This document shows positions 1 to 6,089 of a stretch of 13,337 nt of DNA, in pieces. The notes under the pieces are model-generated. The model was not told the origin of the DNA. It saw only the letters and a list, made by a program, of their open reading frames with translations, and made no database searches. This DNA comes from an uncultured Actinomycetes bacterium (GTDB lineage Bacteria; Actinomycetota; Acidimicrobiia; IMCC26256; PALSA-555). The stretch spans positions 1 to 13,337 of the forward strand of contig CALEYV010000083.1 in assembly GCA_937927875.1 (NCBI GenBank). Direction: 5' to 3'. The translations under genes were made by a program, and so were the position numbers. Every line of letters starts with the position of its first letter. The stretch's first letter is position 1.

Positions 1-1348
1 CGACGTTGGTGTACAGCTTCCGGCCTGGCTTGAGCTCGGCGAGGATCTCGACCGCCAGCTGCTCGACTCGCTTGGCGAACTCCAGCTTGGGGCCGCCGAG
101 GCGCTCCGCGACGCTGCGCAGCATCACCGAGCGGGGGTCGTCGGTCTTGTAGACGCGATGTCCGAAGCCCATGAGTCTGTCGCCCCGCTCGACGGCGGCC
201 CGGATCCAGGCGTCGGCGTTCTCGATCGTCCCGATCTCGTCGAGCATCTGCAGCGCCCGGCTGGGCGCCCCGCCGTGCAGCGGGCCTGACAGCGCGCCGA
301 TCGCCCCCACGACCGCGGCGCCGAGGTCGGCGCCGGTCGAGGTGATGACGCGGGCGGTGAAGGTGGAGGCGTTGAACCCGTGGTCGATGGTCGAGATCAG
401 GTACTGCTCGACCGCGCGCGCGTGCTCGGGAGTCGGGACCTTCCCGAGCATCATGTAGAGGTAGTTGGCGGCGTAGGGCAGCGCGGGGTCGGGGTCGATG
501 ATCGGCTCGTCGTGCTGGAGCCGGTGCAGCGCGCAGAGCAGCGTCGGCACGACCGCGCACACCCGCAGCGCCTCGGCCCGGAGGTCCTCGTGGGACAGGT
601 CGAGCGACGGGCGGAACCCGAGCTCGGCACCGAGCAGGGACACCACCGTGCGCAGCAGGTCGAGCGGCGGCGCGTCGTGCGCGACGGCGGTAAGCTCGGG
701 CAGGACGCGTCGCAGCTCGGACGGGATCTCGCGCAGCGGCCGAACCTCTTCGTCGAATGCGGGCCGCTGCTCGCGCGTGGGCAGCTCGCCCTGGAACAGC
801 AGGTACCAGACGTCCTCGAGGCTGCGGGTCTCCGCGAGCTCGACCGCGTTGTACTGCCGGTAGTGGTAGAAGCCCTCCAGCCCGCGGACGTCGCCGATCT
901 CGGTCTCGGCGACGACGACCCCCTCGAGGCCTCGGGGCACCTCGTGCGCGAGCGACTCGGCAGGCTGGATCTGGGCGATGCGCATGAGGTCGCGCATCGA
1001 GACGATCCCGACCAGGCGGCCGTCGTCGACGACGGGGATATGGCGGTAGCCGTGCTCGGCGAGCCTTGCGAAGGCGGCGACGGCCTCGGCGTCGGGGGCG
1101 ACGCTGTCGGGGTCGGCGGTCATCCAGTCGCTGACGAGTGCCGAGGCGTCGGCGCCCGCGCCGGCCAGCCGGACGAGGTCGCGCTCGGTGAGGATGCCGA
1201 TCGCCCGGTCGGCATCGACGACGACGACCGAGCCGACGCCTTCCTCGCGCATCCGCAGGGCGGCGCTCGAGACGGTCTCGTGGGCGGTGGCGGTGACGAC
1301 GGGGTGGCTCATGATGTCGGCCACCGTGCGCTTGCCCTCTGGTGCCAC
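1..1348 (-). CDS. CBS-domain/citrate synthase fusion (3' end cut off)
   Basis: Citrate or 2-methylcitrate synthase, condensing acetyl-CoA or propionyl-CoA with oxaloacetate in the cytoplasm, carrying an N-terminal CBS pair. Residues 8-60 and 71-125 read as two CBS motifs (TVADIMSHPVVTA, then DWMTADPDSVAP and GYRHIPVVDDGRLVGIVSMRDLM). The synthase domain begins near residue 139 (GLEGVVVAETEIGDVRG). It has IDHGFNASTF (H323), GPLHGGAPSRA (catalytic H358) and MGFGHRVYKTDDPR (catalytic H397). The window ends at residue 449, just after TNV; the catalytic Asp should be the next codon, so its absence is an edge effect. The GTG start at 1348 is fixed by an in-frame TAG directly upstream, with a weak GAGG six bases away. 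CBS pairs usually bind adenine nucleotides, so allosteric control by energy state is an inference. Citrate versus methylcitrate specificity cannot be decided here. Confidence 0.9.
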   Translation of the reverse strand, partial: MAPEGKRTVADIMSHPVVTATAHETVSSAALRMREEGVGSVVVVDADRAIGILTERDLVRLAGAGADASALVSDWMTADPDSVAPDAEAVAAFARLAEHGYRHIPVVDDGRLVGIVSMRDLMRIAQIQPAESLAHEVPRGLEGVVVAETEIGDVRGLEGFYHYRQYNAVELAETRSLEDVWYLLFQGELPTREQRPAFDEEVRPLREIPSELRRVLPELTAVAHDAPPLDLLRTVVSLLGAELGFRPSLDLSHEDLRAEALRVCAVVPTLLCALHRLQHDEPIIDPDPALPYAANYLYMMLGKVPTPEHARAVEQYLISTIDHGFNASTFTARVITSTGADLGAAVVGAIGALSGPLHGGAPSRALQMLDEIGTIENADAWIRAAVERGDRLMGFGHRVYKTDDPRSVMLRSVAERLGGPKLEFAKRVEQLAVEILAELKPGRKLYTNV

Positions 1349-1371
1349 CTAGGACCTCGCCTTCACCCGCG

Positions 1372-1387
1372 TTGGAACCGGTTCCAA
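1372..1387. promoter_or_regulatory. 16-bp perfect palindrome, candidate operator
   Basis: TTGGAACCGGTTCCAA is self-complementary over all 16 bases, with its centre between 1379 and 1380. It covers the end of the putative -10 box and the predicted start of transcription of the CBS-citrate synthase gene, a classic place for a repressor. The even symmetry and central CG resemble LacI-family operators, but the family is inference. There is no loop, so a terminator is unlikely. No regulator gene is in the window. Confidence 0.55.
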
Positions 1388-1391
1388 TCTA
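1386..1391 (-). promoter_or_regulatory. Putative -10 box for the CBS-citrate synthase gene
   Basis: Reads TAGATT on the minus strand, matching the TANNNT actinobacterial -10 consensus. It overlaps the TAG stop codon of the crotonase gene. The predicted start of transcription is near 1379, leaving a leader of about 31 nt that contains the GAGG ribosome-binding site. No convincing -35 was found. Confidence 0.4.
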
Positions 1392-2159
1392 CGACGGCGC
1401 CGGCACGCCGTGGCGTCCCTCCCCGCCCACGAAGCGGGCCACGCCGGCCGCGAAGTCGGACGAGGACAGGGTCGCGACCCCGAGCTCGTACTCGACGCGC
1501 ATCGCCTCCTCGAGCGTGAGGCCCTCCTGGTCGTAGGCGGACTGGCGGTCGTTGCGGAGGCACGTCTGGGGGAGCGCCGCGAGCTCGTGGGCAAGGGCGC
1601 GGGCCGCCTCGAGCGCCCCGCCGGGCTCGGTCAGGCGGTTGGCGAGCCCGAGGGCGAGTGCCTCGTCGCCGGCCACGCCGCGCCCGGTGAGGATGAGGTC
1701 GAGGGCTCGGCTCAAGCCGATCAGCCGCGGGAGCCGGACGGTGCCGCCGTCGATGAGCGGCACGCCCCAGCGGCGGCAGAAGACGCCGAACACCGCGTCG
1801 CGTGCCGCCACCCGGAGGTCGCACCAGCAGGCCAGCTCGAGTCCGCCCGCGACCGCGTAGCCCTCGACGGCGGCCAGGACCGGCTTCGTCGTGCGGAGGC
1901 GGGTCGGCCCCATCGGGCCGTCGCCGTCCGCGGTCACCCGGTTGGTGGCGCCCCCGCCCATCGCCTTCAGGTCGGCGCCGGCGCAGAACACGCCACCGGC
2001 GCCGGTGAGGATGGCGACCGCCACCGTGTCGTCGGCGTCGAAGGCGCGGAAGGCGTCCGCGAGCGCGGCCGCGGTCGGGGCGTCGACGGCGTTGCGGACC
2101 TCGGGACGGTCGATGGTGACGACCCGGACGGGGCCGTCGGTCTCGGTACGCACGGTCAC
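1389..2159 (-). CDS. Enoyl-CoA hydratase/isomerase family (crotonase) protein
   Basis: Crotonase-fold protein of 256 aa acting on acyl-CoA thioesters, a normal length for the family. The oxyanion-hole segment is FCAGADL (58-64), and AVAGGLELACWCDLRVA carries one catalytic-type Glu (E108). In the segment FGVFCRRWGVPLIDGG (from 124) the place of the second catalytic Glu of classical hydratases is taken by Cys128. The reaction may therefore be something other than standard enoyl-CoA hydration. The GTG start at 2159 has a perfect AGGAGG at 2167-2172, seven bases upstream. GTGA at 2156-2159 overlaps the stop of the histidine phosphatase gene, so the two are translationally coupled as the last genes of a three-gene operon. 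Fatty-acid or related acyl-CoA breakdown is likely; the substrate is unknown. Confidence 0.9.
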   Translation of the reverse strand: MTVRTETDGPVRVVTIDRPEVRNAVDAPTAAALADAFRAFDADDTVAVAILTGAGGVFCAGADLKAMGGGATNRVTADGDGPMGPTRLRTTKPVLAAVEGYAVAGGLELACWCDLRVAARDAVFGVFCRRWGVPLIDGGTVRLPRLIGLSRALDLILTGRGVAGDEALALGLANRLTEPGGALEAARALAHELAALPQTCLRNDRQSAYDQEGLTLEEAMRVEYELGVATLSSSDFAAGVARFVGGEGRHGVPAPS

Positions 2160-2782
2160 GGGGCTGCCTCCTGATTCGGCTCTCGGCGCGCGAACAGATG
2201 CGCGGTCTCGTTGAGGGTGGCGACGCTGCGCTCCCCGGTTCTGGCCGCCTGGACGCGGCTCACCGACGTGTACTCGGGATGGAACCAGAGCAGCTGATCG
2301 ATGCCGAGCACGTGGGCGAGGTACACGTTGATGACGCCGCCGTGGGTCACGACGACCACCCGCTGGCCGGGGAAGCGCGCGATCACGCGCTCGAGCCCGG
2401 GCACGACCTGACGCTGGAACGCCGCCGGGTCGACGCCGCCGACGTCGGCCCACCGGCCCTCGATCGTGGCGTACCAGCGCTCGTCCTTCGTCGCGCGCAG
2501 CTCCTCGATCGGGATGTAGTGCCCGGCCGCGGCGTCGTACTCGGCGACGCCGTCCACGATCTCCGGCTCGACCGCCAGCGCCGCGGCCAGCGGCGCCGCC
2601 GTCTCGGTGGCGCGGCGCAGCGGACTCGTGAGCAGGGCGTCGGGCGACTCGGCGGCCAGCCAGGCGGCCAGGCGCTCGGCTTGGCGGCGGCCGGCGGGGC
2701 TGAGGCCGGGATCGGCGGGCCCATCGACGCTTCCCGCTTCCACGCGCACCGGCTCCGCGTGGCGGACGAGCACGAGCTCCAT
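2156..2782 (-). CDS. Histidine phosphatase family protein (phosphoglycerate mutase-like)
   Basis: A 208-aa branch-1 histidine phosphatase. The N-terminal LVRHAEP gives the phospho-acceptor His8 with Arg7. SPLRRATETA (53-62) supplies the second arginine region, VAEYD contains a likely acid at Glu81, and VVTHGGVIN supplies His147. All core catalytic residues are present, so it should be an active phosphomonoesterase; the substrate cannot be told from sequence. The ATG at 2782 shares one base with the stop of the upstream HAD gene (TGATG), and its own stop overlaps the crotonase start. No Shine-Dalgarno is visible, consistent with reinitiation after the HAD gene. Relatives often sit beside acyl-CoA dehydrogenase and aminoglycoside-phosphotransferase-like genes, which supports a role in acyl-CoA metabolism (inference). 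Confidence 0.9.
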   Translation of the reverse strand: MELVLVRHAEPVRVEAGSVDGPADPGLSPAGRRQAERLAAWLAAESPDALLTSPLRRATETAAPLAAALAVEPEIVDGVAEYDAAAGHYIPIEELRATKDERWYATIEGRWADVGGVDPAAFQRQVVPGLERVIARFPGQRVVVVTHGGVINVYLAHVLGIDQLLWFHPEYTSVSRVQAARTGERSVATLNETAHLFARREPNQEAAP

Positions 2783-3453
2783 CAGCCGGCGGAGGGCGGG
2801 TTCGTGCGCTCGCCGTCGCCCGAGAGCGGGAACCCGAGCAGGACGGCGAGCTCGGCGAGCGCGGCATCGGGCTCGCCGACCTTGATCGTCGCCATGCCAA
2901 GCGCGCGGGCCGGCTTGAGGTTCACGCCCAGGTCGTCGAGGAACACCGACTCGTCGGGGCGCACGTCGAGACGAGAGCAGACGAGCTCGTAGATGCGCGG
3001 GTCGGGCTTGCGGATGCCCTCGACCGCCGATTCGACGATGACATCGAACAGGGTCCCGAGGTCAGGGTGGCGATCACCCATGTTCACCTTGTCGTCGAGG
3101 GCCCAGTTGTTCGTGAGGGCGGCGGTTCGCAGGCCCTGGGCGCGGATCCGCCGGAGCGCCTGGAGCATGACCGGAAAGGGGCGGCCGCCCTTCGCGATCT
3201 CGGTCAGGAGCTCGGCCACGTCGACCTGTCCGCCTGCGCTGGTGCACTCGGCGCCGAAGGCGGCGACGAAGCCGGCTCCGTCGAGCTCGCCGCGCTCGAA
3301 CCGCGACCAGGCGCCTTCGTCACCGCCGTCGAGGACGACCTCGCTGAGGAACCGGTGGGGGAGGCCGTGCCGGGCCTCGTAGGCACGGAACGTCTGCAGT
3401 GGCGACGGCAGCACCACGCCGCCGAGATCGAAGATGACTGCGCGCCACGCCAC
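2782..3453 (-). CDS. HAD-family hydrolase, ACAD10/epoxide-hydrolase-N type
   Basis: A 223-aa haloacid-dehalogenase-superfamily protein. Motif I is VIFDLGGVVLPSP with nucleophile Asp9; the usual second Asp (position 11) is Gly, as in the subfamily resembling the N-domains of ACAD10 and soluble epoxide hydrolase. Motif II is AALTNNW (Thr114), motif III is IRKPDPRIYE (Lys149) and motif IV is VFLDDLGVNLKPARALGM (Asp173, Asp174). Losing the motif I Asp normally weakens phosphatase activity, so the reaction is uncertain. The GTG start at 3453 lacks a Shine-Dalgarno but has a TAGTTT -10 box at exactly the spacing expected for a leaderless mRNA. It is first in a coupled operon with the histidine phosphatase and crotonase, suggesting acyl-CoA metabolism. 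It diverges from the SnoaL-like gene. Confidence 0.88.
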   Translation of the reverse strand: MAWRAVIFDLGGVVLPSPLQTFRAYEARHGLPHRFLSEVVLDGGDEGAWSRFERGELDGAGFVAAFGAECTSAGGQVDVAELLTEIAKGGRPFPVMLQALRRIRAQGLRTAALTNNWALDDKVNMGDRHPDLGTLFDVIVESAVEGIRKPDPRIYELVCSRLDVRPDESVFLDDLGVNLKPARALGMATIKVGEPDAALAELAVLLGFPLSGDGERTNPPSAG

Positions 3454-3459
3454 CCCCGC

Positions 3460-3465
3460 AAACTA
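3460..3465 (-). promoter_or_regulatory. Leaderless-type -10 box (HAD operon)
   Basis: TAGTTT on the minus strand matches TANNNT and lies at -12 to -7 if transcription starts at the first base of the GTG codon (3453). No ribosome-binding site lies between. The position fits a leaderless transcript, which is common in actinobacteria. Confidence 0.55.
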
Positions 3466-3508
3466 TCGGGCCGCCGCAACGGCGGGAACCGGACGCGGCG
3501 CGACGCGG

Positions 3509-3514
3509 CATGAT
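3509..3514 (+). promoter_or_regulatory. Possible leaderless -10 box (SnoaL-like gene)
   Basis: CATGAT lies at -12 to -7 relative to the GTG at 3521 and keeps the A at position two and the final T of TANNNT. No Shine-Dalgarno is present. The match is weaker than for the divergent HAD gene, and is used here mainly as support for the GTG start. Confidence 0.35.
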
Positions 3515-3520
3515 GACGCC

Positions 3521-3949
3521 GTGTCGTCCGACGCCGAGGCGGTCCGTGCGCTCGTCGTCGCGTACGCCGAGCGCCTGGACGCCGGCGACCTCGACGGGGT
3601 GGCCGCGCTGTTCGAGGACGCGGTGGTGCGGGGGGCTTGGAGCGGCGAGCTGGTCGGCCGCGACGCGGTGCGGCGCATGTACGACCCCGTGATCCTGTAC
3701 GAGGACGGCACGCCGCGCACGAAGCACGTGCTGTCGAACCACGAAGTCTCGGTCGACGCCGGTGCCGGAACCGCGACCAGCCAGTGCGTGTTCACGGTCC
3801 TGGCGGCCCGCCCCGGTGCCGGGCTCGGGCCCATCCTCAGCGGCCGCTACGAGGACCGCTTGGCCCGGGTCGACGGGCGATGGCGGTTCGTCGAGCGGGT
3901 GATCCGTCCCGACCTGATCGGCGACCTGTCCGCCCACATGCGCGGATGA
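3521..3949 (+). CDS. NTF2/SnoaL-like family protein
   Basis: A 142-aa single-domain protein of the NTF2-like cone fold. The opening helix EAVRALVVAYAERLDAGDLDGVAALFEDAVV is typical of the SnoaL_4-type group, and DGRWRFVERVIRPDLIGDL is the usual closing strand. The family contains isomerases, cyclases, dehydratases and non-catalytic proteins, so no reaction is assigned. Translation from GTG at 3521 is preferred. A longer frame from ATG 3434 would add 29 low-complexity residues, cross the divergent promoter region and overlap the start of the HAD gene. Its stop overlaps the start of the pantothenate-kinase-like gene (ATGA), so the two are co-translated. Confidence 0.8.
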   Translation: MSSDAEAVRALVVAYAERLDAGDLDGVAALFEDAVVRGAWSGELVGRDAVRRMYDPVILYEDGTPRTKHVLSNHEVSVDAGAGTATSQCVFTVLAARPGAGLGPILSGRYEDRLARVDGRWRFVERVIRPDLIGDLSAHMRG

Positions 3950-4671
3950 ACCAAGCGGTCGCGGCCGTACGCACTCTGGTGGAGGCGCGCGTTCCAACCT
4001 CGGCGCCGGCCGTGGTCGGGATCGCGGGCGCGGTCGCGGCCGGCAAGACGGTCCTCGCCGAGGCGGTGCGGGACGACCTCGACGGGCGCGCCGACGTGGT
4101 CTCGACCGACGGCTTCCTGTTTCCCAACTCGGTGCTCCGGGAGCGTGGGCTCGTCGAGCGCAAGGGCTTCCCCGAGTCCTACGACGTCGCCGCCCTGCGC
4201 GGCTTCCTGAGCGCCGCCCGGGAGGGCCGGTTGCCGCAGCGGGTGCCGTGCTACTCCCATCTCACCTACGACGTCGACGGCGACCGGGAGGTCTCGGCGG
4301 CCGACGTGCTGATCGTCGAGGGCGTCAACGTCCTCGCGGCCGCCTCCGACCTGCTCGACGTCGGGGTGTACGTCGACGTCGACGAGGCACTGCTCGAGTC
4401 GTGGTACCGGGCCCGTCTCCTCAGCCTGTGGGCCGCCGGTCGGGACGACCCCGCCTCCTTCTACTCGTCCCCGATCTTCGCCGGGCTCGACGAGGCGGCC
4501 GTCGGCGCGCTCGCGGACGGGGTGTGGCGGAGCGTGAACCTCGTGAACCTGCGTCAGCACATCGCGCCGAGCCGTCGCGACGCGGACCTCGTGATCACGA
4601 TGGGCCCCGACCACGTCGTGACCCAGGTCGAGACGCGCGACCATCCTGCCCACCCCAGAGAGGAGCTTTGA
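3946..4671 (+). CDS. Type I pantothenate kinase (CoaA) homologue, short form
   Basis: ATP-dependent P-loop kinase, probably phosphorylating pantothenate as the first step of CoA synthesis. The Walker A is GIAGAVAAGKT (25-35, Lys34). TDGFLFPNSVLRERGL (Asp55), KGFPESYD and CYSHLTYDV (His105) match the CoaA substrate-site segments closely. VLIVEGVNVL, ESWYRARLLSLW (Arg157) and NLVNLRQHIAPSRRDADLVI complete the family pattern. At 241 aa it is much shorter than the roughly 310 aa of E. coli CoaA, mainly because it begins about 70 residues later. The catalytic core appears intact, but it may be a specialised paralogue rather than the housekeeping enzyme. ATG 3946 overlaps the upstream stop by four bases (ATGA). 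The next gene follows after one base. Confidence 0.85.
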   Translation: MNQAVAAVRTLVEARVPTSAPAVVGIAGAVAAGKTVLAEAVRDDLDGRADVVSTDGFLFPNSVLRERGLVERKGFPESYDVAALRGFLSAAREGRLPQRVPCYSHLTYDVDGDREVSAADVLIVEGVNVLAAASDLLDVGVYVDVDEALLESWYRARLLSLWAAGRDDPASFYSSPIFAGLDEAAVGALADGVWRSVNLVNLRQHIAPSRRDADLVITMGPDHVVTQVETRDHPAHPREEL

Positions 4672-4672
4672 G

Positions 4673-5485
4673 ATGGCCTCCGATCAGGTCCTCGTCGACC
4701 AGCTCGGATATGTCTGGACGTCGCTCGGCACGCTCGGCGGCACGCTGAACGAAGGGGAGTGGAAGACGCCGACCGACGTGCCGGGCTGGACGGTCCAGGA
4801 CAACCTCGTCCACGTCACCGCCCTGGAGTGGATGCTGCTCGGTCGTCCGGCGCCCGACCACACGGTCCCGGATGGGTTGCCGCACGTGAAGAACGACGTC
4901 GGCCGAACGAACGAGCGGTTCGTCGACTCCCGGCGCGGCTACTCCGGCTCGGACGCGCTCGCCGAGTTCCAGGAGGTCACCGCCGAGCGGCTCGCGCAGC
5001 TGCGCGGCTTCGGCGCCGACGACTTCGGTGCCGACTCGTTCACCCCGGTGGGACCGGGCACGGTTCGCGACTTGCTGCCGTTCCGCATCTTCGACGCCTG
5101 GGTCCACGAGCAGGACATGCGCCGAGCCGTCAACCGGCCCGGTCATCTCGACGGGCCGGTCGCGGAGATGGCGATGGGCCGGCTCACCGGCGCGCTGCCG
5201 TTCGTGGTGGGCAAGAAGGTGGCGCCGCCCGACGGCACCACCGTCGTCGTCGACCTCGGCTCCCCGCTCGGCGGAACCTATGGGGTGGTCGTCGAGGGCC
5301 GAGCCCGGTTCCTCGACCAGCCGCCGGCCCAGCCGACGGTGACCATCCGCACGGACGGCGAGACGTTCGCCCGGCTCGCCACCGGGCGCCTCGACCCCGC
5401 GGCCGCGCTCGCCGGGCCCGTGACGATCGAAGGCGACGAGGCGCTCGGGCGACGGGTCGTCGAGGAGCTCAACATCCTCTTCTGA
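4673..5485 (+). CDS. Mycothiol-dependent maleylpyruvate isomerase family protein
   Basis: A 270-aa protein with an N-terminal DinB-like metal-binding bundle and a C-terminal SCP2-like domain. VPGWTVQDNLVHVTALEWML holds metal-ligand candidate His47. FDAWVHEQDMRRAVNRPG holds Asp141 and His145, matching the E/D-x3-H pattern of the family. The C-terminal part from about 190 ends with ARLATGRLDPAAALAGPVTIEGD, typical of the second domain. The characterised member isomerises maleylpyruvate in gentisate breakdown using mycothiol, but most relatives have unknown substrates, so maleylpyruvate should not be assumed. ATG 4673 has AGGAG at 4661-4665, seven bases upstream, and lies one base after the kinase stop. 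It closes a three-gene operon. Confidence 0.85.
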   Translation: MASDQVLVDQLGYVWTSLGTLGGTLNEGEWKTPTDVPGWTVQDNLVHVTALEWMLLGRPAPDHTVPDGLPHVKNDVGRTNERFVDSRRGYSGSDALAEFQEVTAERLAQLRGFGADDFGADSFTPVGPGTVRDLLPFRIFDAWVHEQDMRRAVNRPGHLDGPVAEMAMGRLTGALPFVVGKKVAPPDGTTVVVDLGSPLGGTYGVVVEGRARFLDQPPAQPTVTIRTDGETFARLATGRLDPAAALAGPVTIEGDEALGRRVVEELNILF

Positions 5486-5492
5486 GCGCTCA
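5483..5492. other. Palindrome holding the stop codons of two convergent genes
   Basis: TGAGCGCTCA is a perfect 10-bp palindrome whose two ends are the TGA stops of the mycothiol-dependent enzyme (plus) and the GNAT gene (minus). It is too short for a convincing terminator. The same AGCGCTCA occurs at the next convergent junction (7093-7100). Confidence 0.5.
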
Positions 5493-6035
5493 GTCCGCGG
5501 CGTCCCGGGACCGCGAGTAGACGAACGCAGGACGGGGCCCCGCCGCGTGCTCGACCGCGGCCGGTGCATCCCGCACCCGCCGGAACCCCGCCTGCTCGAG
5601 GACTCGCTGCGACCACGGGTTGTCGGTGAACACCTGCGCCTGCAAGCGTTCCAGCCCCAGGGTCTCGAACGCCCACGCGGTGACGAGCCGCAACGCTCGG
5701 GTCGCGACGCCCCGTCGGCGCGCCGCCGCGTCCACCCAGTAGCCGACGTGAGCCTCACCGGCGACCGCATCGAGCTTCTGCAGCCCGACCGAGCCGAGCA
5801 ACACGCCGGAGGTCCGGTCGACCACGAGGAAGCTGGCGTCGGTCCCGTCGCGCCAGGAGCTGGCTGCCTTGCCGACGAAGGCCACCGCGTCGACCGCGGT
5901 GTAGGGGGCGGGCACGTGCGTGAACCGCGGGATCTCAGGGTCCTGGACGGCGGCGGTGATCGCCCCGACGTCGCTCGGCGTCGGCGGCCGGAGCGCCACG
6001 ACGTCGTCGTGCAGGTCGGGCACGGTCAGGACCAT
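5490..6035 (-). CDS. GNAT family N-acetyltransferase (RimJ/RimL-like)
   Basis: A 181-aa acetyl-CoA-dependent acetyltransferase of the RimJ/RimL type. The opening VALRPPTPSDVGAI and the segment HVGYWVDAAARRRGVATRALRLVTAWAF are characteristic; RRRGVA (106-111) is the pyrophosphate-binding loop for acetyl-CoA. VFTDNPWSQRVLEQAGFRR (136-153) is the usual last motif. The acceptor could be a protein N-terminus or a small molecule such as an antibiotic; sequence does not decide. No Shine-Dalgarno precedes ATG 6035. CACGCT at -12 to -7 is a weak leaderless-type -10. It is convergent with the mycothiol-dependent enzyme gene with four bases between stops, and divergent from the esterase-thioredoxin gene across 54 bases. 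Confidence 0.85.
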   Translation of the reverse strand: MVLTVPDLHDDVVALRPPTPSDVGAITAAVQDPEIPRFTHVPAPYTAVDAVAFVGKAASSWRDGTDASFLVVDRTSGVLLGSVGLQKLDAVAGEAHVGYWVDAAARRRGVATRALRLVTAWAFETLGLERLQAQVFTDNPWSQRVLEQAGFRRVRDAPAAVEHAAGPRPAFVYSRSRDAAD

Positions 6036-6089
6036 CGGTCGAGCGTGCCATCATCGACCCCGACCGGATCGACGAATTCCGAGGGAGCG

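Noticed and set aside
380..1519. A 379-residue open frame on the plus strand.
   Set aside because: It is antisense to the CBS-citrate synthase gene, whose motifs are unmistakable; the plus-strand product is rich in Arg, Gly and Asp with no recognisable domain.
1389..2900. A 503-residue minus-strand frame joined to the crotonase.
   Set aside because: Only the last 256 residues resemble a protein family. The upstream part is an Arg/Pro-rich shadow of the histidine phosphatase, and a perfect AGGAGG precedes GTG 2159.
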